DNA of 64,000 nt from Sporomusa sp. KB1 (GCF_007830295.1 NZ_VLKC01000002.1:4385157-4449156); one strand, 5' to 3'; positions 26,598-36,307 are shown, numbered from the stretch's first letter. Made by a program: numbers and translations. Notes: a model not told the origin generated them from the sequence alone.

Positions 26598-27046
26598 TGA
26601 GGGCTGTTGTTCAATTAACCGATTGTGCCAGTGTAACGGTAGCTGAGCACGAAATTGCTGCCATTGGGACAGGCTTAACTGTTTTCTTAGGGATAGGTCC
26701 GGAGGATACAGAAGCAGATGTCAATTACCTTGCGGAAAAAATTGTAAATCTACGGATTTTTCCGGATAATGCGGGAAAAATGAATCTATCTCTTAAAGAT
26801 ATAAGTGGGGAATTGCTGGTAGTTTCTCAGTTTACTTTATACGGCGATTGCCGTAAAGGACGCCGCCCTAGTTTTGATGCTGCCGCTCCGCCCCAAACTG
26901 CAGTTGTACTTTATGAAACCTTTGTGCAATTGTGCCGTAACATGGGGATAACGGTAGCCTGCGGACAGTTTCAGGCTGAAATGATCGTGCGTTTGACTAA
27001 TCATGGACCAGTAACAATGCTGCTGGATAGTAAGCGGCTGTTTTAA
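26597..27046 (+). CDS. dtd: D-aminoacyl-tRNA deacylase
   Basis: DTD removes D-amino acids (and glycine mischarged on tRNA-Ala) from tRNA. The signatures are SQFTLYGDCRKGRRPSF and the C-terminal TNHGPVTMLLDS, which holds the Gly-cisPro dipeptide used in chiral proofreading. The 149 residues match the family. It starts inside the stop codon of relA and lies 15 bp before the next gene. Confidence 0.96.
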   Translation: MRAVVQLTDCASVTVAEHEIAAIGTGLTVFLGIGPEDTEADVNYLAEKIVNLRIFPDNAGKMNLSLKDISGELLVVSQFTLYGDCRKGRRPSFDAAAPPQTAVVLYETFVQLCRNMGITVACGQFQAEMIVRLTNHGPVTMLLDSKRLF

Positions 27047-27061
27047 TAGGAGAGTGATGAT

Positions 27062-27682
27062 GTGAAAATAATTCAATTAGGTGTAGGGCAGCTTGGGACT
27101 AACTGTTACATAGTATACTGTGAGCAAACCTTACAAGCCGGTGTAATCGATCCTGGCGGAAGTGCAGAAGCTATCCTTGCTGAAATTAACAGGGCCAGGC
27201 TTACTGTTGATTATATTATCAATACCCATGGCCACGCTGATCATATTGCTGCTAATGATGCTATTCAACAGGCAACTGGTGCCAAAGTCCTAATTCATCA
27301 TGAAGATGCCGATATGTTAACAAATCCGCAGCTTAACCTATCTATATATATTGGTGGCAGCTTTAGCTGCCGGCCGGCTGATCGCTTGCTCAAGGCTGGC
27401 GACACAATTTCGATTGGCAATATTGAATTTAAAACCTTACATACGCCAGGACATACTCCCGGCGGAATATGTCTTTTGACTGATAAGGTGCTGCTTGCAG
27501 GTGATACCTTGTTTGCGGAGTCAATTGGCCGGAGTGATTTTCCAGGCGGTTCTCACAGTCAACTCATCAACAGTATTAAAAGTCAATTGATGAATCTTGC
27601 GGATACAGTTAGAGTATTGCCAGGTCATGGGCCGGAAACCAGCATTGGCTGGGAACGCAGTCATAACCCTTTTATTCAGTAA
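27062..27682 (+). CDS. MBL-fold metallo-hydrolase (glyoxalase II-like)
   Basis: The 206-residue protein has the metal-binding motif THGHADHIAAN near residue 58, HTPGHTPGG near 132, DTLFAESIGRSD, and a final LPGHGPETSIG. The family hydrolyses thioesters such as S-lactoylglutathione-type compounds; the true substrate is unknown. The start GTG follows GGAGAGTGA. It directly follows dtd, an arrangement common in clostridia. Confidence 0.88.
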   Translation: MKIIQLGVGQLGTNCYIVYCEQTLQAGVIDPGGSAEAILAEINRARLTVDYIINTHGHADHIAANDAIQQATGAKVLIHHEDADMLTNPQLNLSIYIGGSFSCRPADRLLKAGDTISIGNIEFKTLHTPGHTPGGICLLTDKVLLAGDTLFAESIGRSDFPGGSHSQLINSIKSQLMNLADTVRVLPGHGPETSIGWERSHNPFIQ

Positions 27683-27695
27683 GGGGATTGCTGCG

Positions 27696-28748
27696 ATGCT
27701 TAAATCACCTGCAGTGGTAATAAAAATTATTATTTTGCTAGTAGGCTGCTATATTTTTAGCCAAATAACACCTATTTTTTTTCCCCTCATTCTAGCGATT
27801 ATAGTGACCTTTGTGCTTAATCCTTTTGTTAATGCCGTAGTTGCCATCCCCTTGGGGACAAAGCAGGTTCATTTACCCCGTGGAATTGCCATCTTGTTAG
27901 TATTTCTCCTGACAGGCCTCCTGCTGACTCTGGTAACAACCTTTGTTTTGTTTCCGTTTATCAATGAATTTAACAAGTTTGTTGGCGATTTGCCAAGACT
28001 TGTGACCAAAATCCAAAGCTTGATTATGCTGATACAACAACAGGCAGATTTGGCACAAATACCTGATAATTTCCGCCAGATTATTGAGAATGGACTGGGA
28101 GGAGCAGCCTCCTATGCTGTAAGTTTGGTCCGTAATGCCTTTAATACGGTATTTTCTTTTGCAACACAAGTCATAGAACTGGTAATTGTCCCTGTTCTTG
28201 CGTACTATTTCCTAAAAGACTGGCGAAGTCTTAAGGAAGGTGTCGTTACTCTATTTCCTCGCTCCATACAACAACGAGTTGTTAGTATAATCGAGGAAAT
28301 GGCGGCTGTTGTAAGTAACTATATCAGAGGACAAGTTGTTATCAGTGTTATAATTGGTCTGTTGGTATTTAGCGGGATGTACTTTCTGAAAGTGGACTAT
28401 CCCTTAGTTTTAGGGCTTTTGGCCACGCTGACAGAAACCATTCCGATCATTGGTCCCATCATTGGCTCTATTCCAGCCTTATTACTGGCTTCTTTGGTAT
28501 CACCGGTGCTGGCAATTAAAGTAGCTGCTTTTTATTTAATCATTCATCAAATTGAAAACAACATCATTGTGCCTCATATTATGGGGCATACTATAGATTT
28601 GCACCCTTCGCTAATAATTATCAGCCTGTTAATTGGCGGCCAATTCTATGGTATTACAGGCATGATTTTAGCCGTACCGGTTGCAGCGCTCCTGAAAGTG
28701 CTGCTTCGCCACCTTTGGTATATTGATGATGATAAAAAAGACAGGTGA
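27696..28748 (+). CDS. AI-2E family transporter-like membrane protein
   Basis: A 350-residue protein with about eight membrane helices. The central extracytoplasmic-type region spans roughly residues 75-165. Family landmarks include VIVPVLAYYFLKDW near 165, YIRGQVVISVIIG near 210, and IIGPIIGSIPALLLASL. Members export small molecules or ions; AI-2 export has been shown for few. The ATG at 27696 follows AAGGGGA. Another family member (40747-41772) occurs in this window. Confidence 0.85.
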   Translation: MLKSPAVVIKIIILLVGCYIFSQITPIFFPLILAIIVTFVLNPFVNAVVAIPLGTKQVHLPRGIAILLVFLLTGLLLTLVTTFVLFPFINEFNKFVGDLPRLVTKIQSLIMLIQQQADLAQIPDNFRQIIENGLGGAASYAVSLVRNAFNTVFSFATQVIELVIVPVLAYYFLKDWRSLKEGVVTLFPRSIQQRVVSIIEEMAAVVSNYIRGQVVISVIIGLLVFSGMYFLKVDYPLVLGLLATLTETIPIIGPIIGSIPALLLASLVSPVLAIKVAAFYLIIHQIENNIIVPHIMGHTIDLHPSLIIISLLIGGQFYGITGMILAVPVAALLKVLLRHLWYIDDDKKDR

Positions 28749-28753
28749 AATGT

Positions 28754-29203
28754 ATGAATTTTGACTTATCTAGCTTACGTCAGAAGTTTAAAGACCGCGA
28801 TTATAAGCTTACACCACAACGCCAATTTATTTTACAGGTGTTTATCGATAATCGCGATAAACACTTAAGTGCTGAAGACGTTCACAACATTGTGCGTCAG
28901 CAGGCAAATGATATTGGTTTGGCCACCGTATATCGGACTCTTGAATTATTAAGTGAACTTGAGATCCTGCAAAAAATAGATTTTGGTGATGGGCGCAGCC
29001 GCTATGAAATTAATGAAACCAACAGACCCCATCATCATCACCATCTTATTTGTCTTACCTGTGGCAGGGTAATTGAATTTGCGGATGATTTAATGGAAGA
29101 CCTGGAAAATATCATCGCCCAAAACAGCAATTTTAGCATCGTAGATCATCAAGTAAAGTTTTATGGATATTGTCAGGAATGCCGGAAGAAATGTGATGAT
29201 TAA
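28754..29203 (+). CDS. Fur-family transcriptional regulator
   Basis: The 149 residues contain a winged-helix DNA-binding half (LTPQRQFILQVF, IGLATVYRTLELL) and a dimerisation half. The latter holds a histidine run HHHHH and two CxxC pairs (CLTCG and CQEC) that would bind structural zinc. Fur, PerR and Zur cannot be told apart by motif here. Its ATG lies close to the end of the upstream gene. Its end overlaps the likely hemZ start by 8 bp, so regulator and hemZ are probably co-translated. Confidence 0.85.
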   Translation: MNFDLSSLRQKFKDRDYKLTPQRQFILQVFIDNRDKHLSAEDVHNIVRQQANDIGLATVYRTLELLSELEILQKIDFGDGRSRYEINETNRPHHHHHLICLTCGRVIEFADDLMEDLENIIAQNSNFSIVDHQVKFYGYCQECRKKCDD

Positions 29204-30782
29204 GGATTTTTTGATTACTGCTGCCACTGGCACTAATGTTGATGTTTTAGCCGCAATACGGGATATTATGGCACTATTTGATGTTACTGCGGCAGGCATT
29301 TGGCAGGAAGAAGCCCCTTTGAGTCAACTGCGGTCTGATAGTTTGTTAGTAAAATGTGCTGTTACATCTGATGAGTATACAATAGAGGTCAAAGTAACCA
29401 TCAGCTGTTATAATTCCAACGCCGTACTGAATCAGCTAACAGAATATGAGCGTCGTCCGCTGCCACAGGAAAGTATGAAAAATAAAGATGGGGAAGACAT
29501 AACAGGACTTATAAAACGACTGGTACGCCTTACTGTATTGAAGCTGATGCGGCAGATAACTGGCCATAACCCCGGACCGTGGGGGATACTGCGCGGTGTT
29601 CGTCCGACCAAAATTGTTCATCGATTATTAGATCAGGGGCTTAGTCATTCTGAAATTGTTGCCAAGCTGATAAAAGAATATGCGGCAACACCGGTGAAAG
29701 CTGATCTTGTTACCGGCATAGCCGTTCATCAGCGTCCGTTTATTGCTACCCCTGATAAACCTGCAGGAGGAAAAAAGGTAAGTATCTATGTAGGCATACC
29801 TTATTGTCCATCCCGTTGTTTGTATTGCTCATTCCCAGCTTACGTGCTGCCAGACCGGCGCGAACAACTTGAGATCTTTCTGCGGGCAATCACTAAAGAC
29901 ATTGAGAGCACCGCGAGCTTACTGGCAAAATTTAATTTGTCAGTAGAGAATATATATGTGGGTGGCGGAACGCCTACCAGTCTGGATGGAGCCGATTTGT
30001 CCACCCTTTTATCCTTGGTAAGACAAGAGCTTTGTGGGTCGCAAACAAGGGAATTTACCGTTGAGGCCGGTCGGCCTGACAGTATTAACGATGAAAAAAT
30101 TGATGCTTTACGGCAATATGGCATAAACAGAGTTAGTATAAATCCACAAACAATGCAAGATAAAACGTTAAAACAGATTGGACGGCGGCACACTGTTCAG
30201 GATATAATAGACGTATTCGCTAAAATTCGTCATGCAGGAATACCGATAGTAAACATGGATGTCATTGCCGGACTGCCAGGAGAGACCCAAGCTGACATGG
30301 AAGATACGATGCGGCAAATTGCGCTGCTTAATCCGGAAAATATTACTGTCCACACCTTGGCGTTAAAACGTGGTTCGATTCTCAAAGAATCACTAAGTTC
30401 TGGTACGATGACAGGACAGGCATTGCCTAATGAGGAAATTACTCAGGCAATGCTTAAGACTGCTGCAGAGTATACTGCCAATATGAATATGCATCCTTAT
30501 TATTTATACCGTCAAAAGTATATGACAGGCAATCTGGAAAACATTGGCTATGCCAAACCGGATACCGATTGTCTGTATAATATGCAAATTATGGAGGAAA
30601 GACAGACTATCATCGGCATTGGGCCAGCAGCTGGTACAAAGGCGGTAAACCCCAGTAATTGGCGCTTGCAAAGTTCCTATAACGCCAAAGATGTTGGTTC
30701 CTACATAAAAAATTTAGATATATATCTGAGCGAAAGACATACCTTGCTCTCAAGATTGTATGGCGACCATGAGGAGGATTAA
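29196..30782 (+). CDS. hemZ: Coproporphyrinogen dehydrogenase HemZ-like radical SAM protein
   Basis: The 528-residue protein has a radical-SAM cluster motif PYCPSRCLYCSFPAY (Cys about 204, 208 and 211). Glycine-rich GGGTPTSL, a VEAGRPDSI block and a C-terminal HemN-like part follow. Its N-terminal extension of about 190 residues distinguishes HemZ from HemN/HemW. It may oxidise coproporphyrinogen or act as a heme chaperone; the reaction is not settled. I favour the ATG at 29196, which overlaps the Fur gene. Confidence 0.85.
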   Translation: MIKDFLITAATGTNVDVLAAIRDIMALFDVTAAGIWQEEAPLSQLRSDSLLVKCAVTSDEYTIEVKVTISCYNSNAVLNQLTEYERRPLPQESMKNKDGEDITGLIKRLVRLTVLKLMRQITGHNPGPWGILRGVRPTKIVHRLLDQGLSHSEIVAKLIKEYAATPVKADLVTGIAVHQRPFIATPDKPAGGKKVSIYVGIPYCPSRCLYCSFPAYVLPDRREQLEIFLRAITKDIESTASLLAKFNLSVENIYVGGGTPTSLDGADLSTLLSLVRQELCGSQTREFTVEAGRPDSINDEKIDALRQYGINRVSINPQTMQDKTLKQIGRRHTVQDIIDVFAKIRHAGIPIVNMDVIAGLPGETQADMEDTMRQIALLNPENITVHTLALKRGSILKESLSSGTMTGQALPNEEITQAMLKTAAEYTANMNMHPYYLYRQKYMTGNLENIGYAKPDTDCLYNMQIMEERQTIIGIGPAAGTKAVNPSNWRLQSSYNAKDVGSYIKNLDIYLSERHTLLSRLYGDHEED

Positions 30783-30784
30783 CT

Positions 30785-32050
30785 ATGCTGACAACCGGCC
30801 CCCGGGGGACCAAAGATATATTGCCTGACAGCAGTGGACACTGGCAGTATGTTGAAAAAATAATACGTGAAGTATGCCATAATTTTGCTTATCAGGAAAT
30901 TCGCACTCCCGTCTTTGAACATACTGAACTTTTTCTGCGCGGTATCGGGGATACCACCGATATTGTTGAAAAAGAAATGTATACCTTTACTGATCGAGCT
31001 AAACGCAGTATTACTTTGCGGCCTGAAAATACGGCGTCTGCTGTTCGATCGTATCTTGAGAACAAGCTCTATAGCGGACCTCAACCAACGAAGCTATTTT
31101 ATATTGGCCCGATGTTTCGATATGACCGGCCGCAAGCCGGTCGCTACCGTCAATTCCATCAGTTTGGCATTGAAGCGATTGGCGCTGAGGGGCCGGCTAT
31201 TGATGCTGAAGTCATTAGCTTAGCGGTAGCATTCCTCAATAAGTTGGGATTAAGTGATTTAAAATTACTGATTAACTCTGTCGGCTGCCCGCAGTGCCGT
31301 CCGGTGTATCGAGCTAAATTACAGGAATTTTTCCAGGATAAACGTGCTCATTTATGTTCAGATTGCCAGTCACGCTATGACCGTAATCCTATGCGTATCC
31401 TGGACTGTAAAAATGAAACCTGTGCCAAGTATTCCCAAGGCGCTCCTCATATGCTTGATTGCCTGTGTGAGGAATGCGGCAGTCACTTTGCCGGCTTACA
31501 AGAATTACTGACAGCAGCTGGAATTTCTTTTGTGATAAATCCCCGTTTAGTGCGGGGGCTTGATTATTATACAAAAACTGCTTTTGAAATTCAGTATTCA
31601 CCCTTAGGGGCACAAAGTGCAGTGTGCGGCGGCGGACGTTATGACGGTCTCATTGCCGAATGCGGCGGACAACCAACACCAGGTATCGGCTTTGCTATCG
31701 GTATTGAGCGAGTGCTGTTAGCTTTGGAAAAACAGGCATTACTGCCGTCAATAAATACCGCCATTGATGTTTTTGTTGCCCCTTTGGGAACGGAGGCCCG
31801 GGCTGTGGCCTTTCAGTTGCTAACAGAGCTTCGCTACGCAGGTATTGCTGCCGATATGGATTTTATGAACCGCAGCTTGAAAGCGCAGATGAAATATGCT
31901 AACAAATATCCCGCTAAATTTGTGGCGCTTATTGGCGAAGATGAATTAGCAGCGCAGAAAGTAATGGTAAAAAATATGGATACAGGCAGTCAGGAACTAA
32001 TCGCCAGGACTGCACTGGTACCGATGATTTTAGAGGAGATGGAGAAGTAA
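30785..32050 (+). CDS. hisS: Histidyl-tRNA synthetase
   Basis: This class II synthetase charges tRNA-His. The 421 residues show motif 1 around GTKDILPD, motif 2 in FYIGPMFRYDRPQAGRYRQF (split in the family alignment), the HisA/HisB segments (LVRGLDYYTKTAFE and CGGGRYDGL), and motif 3 GIGFAIGIERVLLAL, followed by the anticodon domain. It starts 2 bp after hemZ and ends within the aspS start. No T-box leader is seen. Confidence 0.97.
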   Translation: MLTTGPRGTKDILPDSSGHWQYVEKIIREVCHNFAYQEIRTPVFEHTELFLRGIGDTTDIVEKEMYTFTDRAKRSITLRPENTASAVRSYLENKLYSGPQPTKLFYIGPMFRYDRPQAGRYRQFHQFGIEAIGAEGPAIDAEVISLAVAFLNKLGLSDLKLLINSVGCPQCRPVYRAKLQEFFQDKRAHLCSDCQSRYDRNPMRILDCKNETCAKYSQGAPHMLDCLCEECGSHFAGLQELLTAAGISFVINPRLVRGLDYYTKTAFEIQYSPLGAQSAVCGGGRYDGLIAECGGQPTPGIGFAIGIERVLLALEKQALLPSINTAIDVFVAPLGTEARAVAFQLLTELRYAGIAADMDFMNRSLKAQMKYANKYPAKFVALIGEDELAAQKVMVKNMDTGSQELIARTALVPMILEEMEK

Positions 32051-33900
32051 TGGCACAAATAGAGACAGTTGATCATGAAGTTACTAGTAAACTTGATACC
32101 ATGCAGGGTTTGAAACGTACCCATGCTTGCAATGCTCTGAATCAGGATCATACCGGACAGGAAGTTACCCTGTGCGGGTGGGTTTCAAGACGGCGTGATC
32201 ATGGTGGGCTTATTTTTATTGATTTGCGTGACCGTTCCGGTATTGTTCAGGTGGTATTTTCACCTGATGTTAATATAGACGCCTTTAGTAAGGCTGAGGC
32301 TGTTCGGAATGAATATGTACTCGCAGTACGCGGCATTGTAAAGGTTCGTTCTGAAAGCACAATTAATCCTAATATGGCTACAGGTACGATTGAAGTTTTT
32401 GGCAATGAGTTAAGAATATTAAATTCAGCGAAAACACCACCTTTTTATATCCAAGACAACATTGATGTTGATGAAATTTTGCGATTGAAATATCGTTATC
32501 TTGATTTACGGCGTCCGGAAATGCAGCAGGACCTTATGCTTAGACACCGGGTAACCAAATCAATGCGGGACTTTTTAGACAAGCACTGTTTTGTTGAAGT
32601 AGAAACGCCAATACTTACTAAAAGTTCGCCGGAAGGCGCTAGAGACTATCTCGTTCCTAGCCGGGTAAATCCAGGCAAGTTTTATGCTCTGCCCCAATCG
32701 CCGCAAATTTATAAGCAACTATTAATGGTTGGCGGCCTGGAGCGTTATTTCCAAATTGCCCGTTGTTTCCGTGATGAGGACCTCCGTGCTGACCGTCAGC
32801 CTGAGTTTACTCAGCTTGATATTGAAATGTCCTTTATTGATCGGGAGGATATCTTATCCCTCACAGAAGAAATGATTGCTTATATCTTTAAAGAGAGTAT
32901 TGGAGCAGAGGTGCTCACACCGATTGTTCGTTTAAGCTATGACGAGGCTATGGCCCGCTACGGTTCTGATAAGCCGGATCTTCGTTTCGGTATGGAACTA
33001 ATTGACTTATCAGGTGTTTTTACGGATTCTGGGTTCAAAGTATTTGATACCGTATTAGCTAATGGTGGTCAGGTTAAAGCCATTAATGTCAAGGGCTACG
33101 CCAATGCCCCGCGTCGTGAACTTGATGGTTTAGTCAATTTTGTTGCTACCTATGGTGCTAAGGGCCTTGCCTGGATATGCTATACTGACGAGGGTCTAAA
33201 ATCGCCGATCACTAAATTCTTCAGCCAAGACACGATTGATAAAATGACAGTTGCCACGCAAGCTGAATCTGGTGACTTGATCTTGTTTGTCGCCGATAAA
33301 CCTAAAGTTGTAGCCGCTGCATTAGGACAGCTCCGTTTAGAAATGGGTCGTCGTCTTAACTTAATCGACCCCGATAAACTCTCCTTCTTGTGGGTTATTG
33401 ATTTCCCAATGTTTGAATATGATGAAGAGGACAAGCGCTGGGTAGCTATGCATCATCCGTTTACCTCACCACGCGATGAAGACGTAGAATTCTTAGGCAA
33501 TGATGCCGGCAAGATTAAAGCCAAAGCCTATGACCTGGTACTTAACGGCATTGAACTGGGTGGTGGCAGTCTTCGTATTTATAATCGCAGCATTCAAGAA
33601 AAGGTATTTACAGCGATTGGCTTAAGTCCAGAAGAGGCTGTAGATAAATTTGGCTACCTGCTGGAAGCTTTTGAGTATGGTACTCCACCTCATGGCGGCA
33701 TTGCTTTTGGGTTAGATCGTTTGGTTATGCTAATGGCAAAACGGGCTTCCATCCGCGATGTTATTGCCTTCCCCAAAACACAAAGTGCTTCCGACATGAT
33801 GATGCAAGCGCCGTCAGAAGTTGGTTCGAAACAGCTTAAAGAGTTGTATATCAAGTCTGCTGTTGTTGCCAAAAATAAGATCACTCCGGCAGTGGAATAA
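32050..33900 (+). CDS. aspS: Aspartyl-tRNA synthetase
   Basis: This bacterial-type AspRS is 616 residues long. The N-terminal OB domain contains GWVSRRRDHGGLIFIDLRDR. Motif 2 follows in RYFQIARCFRDEDLRADRQP, the bacterial GAD insertion lies at about 320-430, and motif 3 is GIAFGLDRLVMLM. An N-terminal extension of 17 residues precedes the usual start; an in-frame ATG at 32101 is an alternative. Whether it also charges tRNA-Asn cannot be told. Its start overlaps hisS by one base, and the 6S RNA gene follows. Confidence 0.97.
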   Translation: MAQIETVDHEVTSKLDTMQGLKRTHACNALNQDHTGQEVTLCGWVSRRRDHGGLIFIDLRDRSGIVQVVFSPDVNIDAFSKAEAVRNEYVLAVRGIVKVRSESTINPNMATGTIEVFGNELRILNSAKTPPFYIQDNIDVDEILRLKYRYLDLRRPEMQQDLMLRHRVTKSMRDFLDKHCFVEVETPILTKSSPEGARDYLVPSRVNPGKFYALPQSPQIYKQLLMVGGLERYFQIARCFRDEDLRADRQPEFTQLDIEMSFIDREDILSLTEEMIAYIFKESIGAEVLTPIVRLSYDEAMARYGSDKPDLRFGMELIDLSGVFTDSGFKVFDTVLANGGQVKAINVKGYANAPRRELDGLVNFVATYGAKGLAWICYTDEGLKSPITKFFSQDTIDKMTVATQAESGDLILFVADKPKVVAAALGQLRLEMGRRLNLIDPDKLSFLWVIDFPMFEYDEEDKRWVAMHHPFTSPRDEDVEFLGNDAGKIKAKAYDLVLNGIELGGGSLRIYNRSIQEKVFTAIGLSPEEAVDKFGYLLEAFEYGTPPHGGIAFGLDRLVMLMAKRASIRDVIAFPKTQSASDMMMQAPSEVGSKQLKELYIKSAVVAKNKITPAVE

Positions 33901-33919
33901 TATCCCAATATTGAAACTA

Positions 33920-33948
33920 TTGCAATTGCGTGATTTATTTGATACTAT
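33920..33948 (+). promoter_or_regulatory. Sigma-A promoter of the 6S RNA gene
   Basis: The -35 box TTGCAA (33920-33925) and -10 box TACTAT (33943-33948) are separated by 17 bp. Transcription would start near 33955. Confidence 0.7.
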
Positions 33949-33954
33949 AAAAGC

Positions 33955-34160
33955 GTGCTAAGAAATGCACTCATACCCTGCTGTGTGCGTGGAATGTCGA
34001 TGTTTTGAGCCAACACTTTTACTGCGGGAGCCTGTCTCTGGTTATGGCGTGTATGCCCTGGTTTTAGGGGACACACAAAATAAGCAGGCGAGCACCCACC
34101 TGCCGAGGGCAGGTTCAAAACAGAGACGATACGGCATAGTGGGGAATGAGTGTTTTTATT
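33955..34160 (+). ncRNA. ssrS: 6S RNA
   Basis: 6S RNA binds sigma-70-type RNA polymerase and mimics an open promoter. The gene lies between aspS and rarA, where Bacillus has bsrA. The terminal stem is clear: CACTCAT (33968-33974) pairs with ATGAGTG (34146-34152), extended inward by CCC/GGG. A T-rich terminator tail GTGTTTTTATTT follows. The interior shows long imperfect pairing with an open central region, as the family requires. Length is about 205 nt. Protein ORFs overlapping it are spurious. Confidence 0.85.
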
Positions 34161-34300
34161 TACAGCATAGACCATCATTTTTGGTGTATAGCCGGAAGTG
34201 ATGGCCTATTTATGTTTAATTTATTGTTCATCAAGGAGTTTTTCATTTTTTCATAGAATACTAGTAAGAGAACATATGCAGTGAATAAAAGGGTGATAGT

Positions 34301-35620
34301 GTGGACTTATTTTTACAGAGCTTATTTGAACCCCAATTGAAGGATAATAGACCATTAGCCGTTCGAATGCGGCCAAGAACACTTGACGAATACAAAGGTC
34401 AGGAAGATATTTTGGGCCCGGGGAAATTTTTACGGAGAATGATAGAAGCTGACAACATACCGTCAATTATTCTGTATGGTCCACCAGGAACGGGAAAAAC
34501 AACCTTAGCTCACATTGTTGCCCAAACAACAGGCAGCCATTTTGAAAAACTGAATGCGGTAGCTGCCGGTACGGCAGACATTCGGAAGGTGGTCGAAAGT
34601 GCCCAAGAGCGCCTGCGAACGCAGCAGCGTCGAACCATTTTATTTGTCGACGAAATTCATAGATTCAATAAGGGACAGCAAGATGTTTTACTGCCCTATG
34701 TTGAAAACGGCACTGTCATCTTAATTGGGGCGACCACCGAAAACCCCTATTTTGAGGTAAATTCTCCGCTGCTTTCGCGAATGCGGGTAGTACGGTTAAA
34801 GTGCCTGGGTGAACAGGAAATTATCGGTATTTTGCAACAGACGCTAACTGACAAAGAACGCGGCCTGGGGCAAGAGGAGATTACCTGCAGCAAAGATAGC
34901 CTGCTTAAGATTACAGCAATTGCCGGTGGGGATGCCCGAACCGCTATTAATATTCTTGAACAAGCGTCAGCAATGCTTGAATCCGGGAAACCAAAAGAAA
35001 TAACTGCCGAGATCATCGAAGCAGTTGCCGGAGAAAAGCTGCAGGCTTATGACAAAAAAGGTGACAATCACTATGACGTAGTATCGGCTTTTATCAAAAG
35101 TATGCGTGGCTCTGACCCTAATGCCGCCTTACATTATCTGGCGCGAATGCTGGAAGCAGGCGAGGATGTCAAATTTATTGCCCGCCGACTAGTCATTTGT
35201 GCTGCAGAAGATATTGGCAATGCCGACCCGCAAGCGCTGGTAGTAGCCATGGCGGCAGCTCAGGCTGTCCAATTCATCGGTATGCCGGAAGGCAGGATTC
35301 CCTTAGCGCAGGCTGTAACTTACTTAGCCTGCGCCCCCAAAAGCAATGCGGCATATGTAGCTGTTGACAAAGCGATTGAGGATGTTCGCCAGATAGATTA
35401 TGGCAGTATCCCGTTGCACCTTCGTGATGCTCATTATGCCGGCGCTCGTAAGCTTGACAGCGGTAAAGGTTATCTGTATCCTCACAATTATGAAGATGGT
35501 TTTGTTGAGCAACAGTATCTGCCTGACAAATTACGCGATCGCGATTACTATCAACCCAAAGCTCATGGCTTTGAAGCTAGTTTTGCTGAGCGGCTCAAGC
35601 AACTTAAACAAAAAAGGTAA
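34301..35620 (+). CDS. rarA: Replication-associated recombination protein RarA/MgsA
   Basis: This AAA+ ATPase is related to the clamp loader and acts at stalled forks. Motifs include AVRMRPRTLDEYKGQ, Walker A YGPPGTGKTT, Walker B LFVDEIHRFN, sensor 1 ATTENPYFEVNSPLLSR, and the C-terminal tetramerisation part ending in HAGA-type KLDSGKGYLYPHNY. The 439 residues match. The start is GTG after AAAAGGG. It is terminated by a bidirectional hairpin shared with the convergent satP-like gene. Confidence 0.95.
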   Translation: MDLFLQSLFEPQLKDNRPLAVRMRPRTLDEYKGQEDILGPGKFLRRMIEADNIPSIILYGPPGTGKTTLAHIVAQTTGSHFEKLNAVAAGTADIRKVVESAQERLRTQQRRTILFVDEIHRFNKGQQDVLLPYVENGTVILIGATTENPYFEVNSPLLSRMRVVRLKCLGEQEIIGILQQTLTDKERGLGQEEITCSKDSLLKITAIAGGDARTAINILEQASAMLESGKPKEITAEIIEAVAGEKLQAYDKKGDNHYDVVSAFIKSMRGSDPNAALHYLARMLEAGEDVKFIARRLVICAAEDIGNADPQALVVAMAAAQAVQFIGMPEGRIPLAQAVTYLACAPKSNAAYVAVDKAIEDVRQIDYGSIPLHLRDAHYAGARKLDSGKGYLYPHNYEDGFVEQQYLPDKLRDRDYYQPKAHGFEASFAERLKQLKQKR

Positions 35621-35629
35621 GCAGTGAAT

Positions 35630-35665
35630 AAATGAATGCCCCCGCAACTGCGGGGGCATTCATTT
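35630..35665. terminator. Bidirectional terminator between rarA and the satP-like gene
   Basis: AAATGAATGCCCCCGC pairs perfectly with its complement around AACT. The AT-rich outer arms give T tracts in both directions, suited to convergent genes. Confidence 0.9.
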
Positions 35666-35689
35666 ATGTAAGTAAAATTTCAAGTAAAA

Positions 35690-36307
35690 TTATTTAAAAA
35701 TACCAAAAGGCTTACCAGTGGGCAAAAATTGTTTGCCGAAATGTGTATTCAGGGTAGCAGCGGCACTGCCATAAAAGCTAACAATTGCAATAGAGAATTC
35801 AGCCCAAGCGGCGATCGTGTGCCAGATATGCCCTAAACCAAAGGCATCTGCCGCCAAACCGAGAAATAAAAAATCGATCAGGAAAAAAATAATAAAAAGA
35901 ACTTTATGCGTTTCCATAGCCCCAATAGTCATAAAGACAGTAAAAATGAAATACCCTATAAATGCAATTCCAAGTTGTGCACCATTAACATCAGCGGCTA
36001 ATGCTGCGCCAAAAACCCCCATTTTAATCAACCAGCTAGTGGCTATCCCCAGCCAAAACAGACCATACGCGGCAAAAGCTGTTGCGCCAAACGTATTATT
36101 GTGTTTAAAATCATTGAAGCTGGCAATTAATTGCGCAATAGCACCTAAAAATACAGCCCAGGGAATGACAAAAGCAAGGCCGGTAGTCCAACCAAGTTTT
36201 TGCGACGAAGCCACCAGAGTAACCATTGCTAACCCAAACAGACCTAAGCCACCTGGATCAGCGGTAACGATTTTTACCGATTGTGTGTTGCCATTAGTAT
36301 TGCTCAT
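35690..36307 (-). CDS. satP: GPR1/FUN34/YaaH (SatP) family acetate transporter-like protein
   Basis: The 205-residue protein has six membrane helices. Its N-terminal signature DPGGLGLFGLAMVTLV is a variant of the family NPAPLGLxGFG motif. The family carries acetate and succinate with protons. FNDFKHNNTFGATAFAAYG, with its conserved aromatic and Asn residues, follows the second helix. A good AGGAGG box precedes the ATG. It is a single minus-strand gene diverging from the isc operon. Confidence 0.88.
   Translation of the reverse strand: MSNTNGNTQSVKIVTADPGGLGLFGLAMVTLVASSQKLGWTTGLAFVIPWAVFLGAIAQLIASFNDFKHNNTFGATAFAAYGLFWLGIATSWLIKMGVFGAALAADVNGAQLGIAFIGYFIFTVFMTIGAMETHKVLFIIFFLIDFLFLGLAADAFGLGHIWHTIAAWAEFSIAIVSFYGSAAATLNTHFGKQFLPTGKPFGIFK

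Noticed and set aside
33945..34201. Overlapping plus and minus ORFs after aspS
   Set aside because: They cover the 6S RNA gene, whose promoter and terminal stem explain the sequence better.
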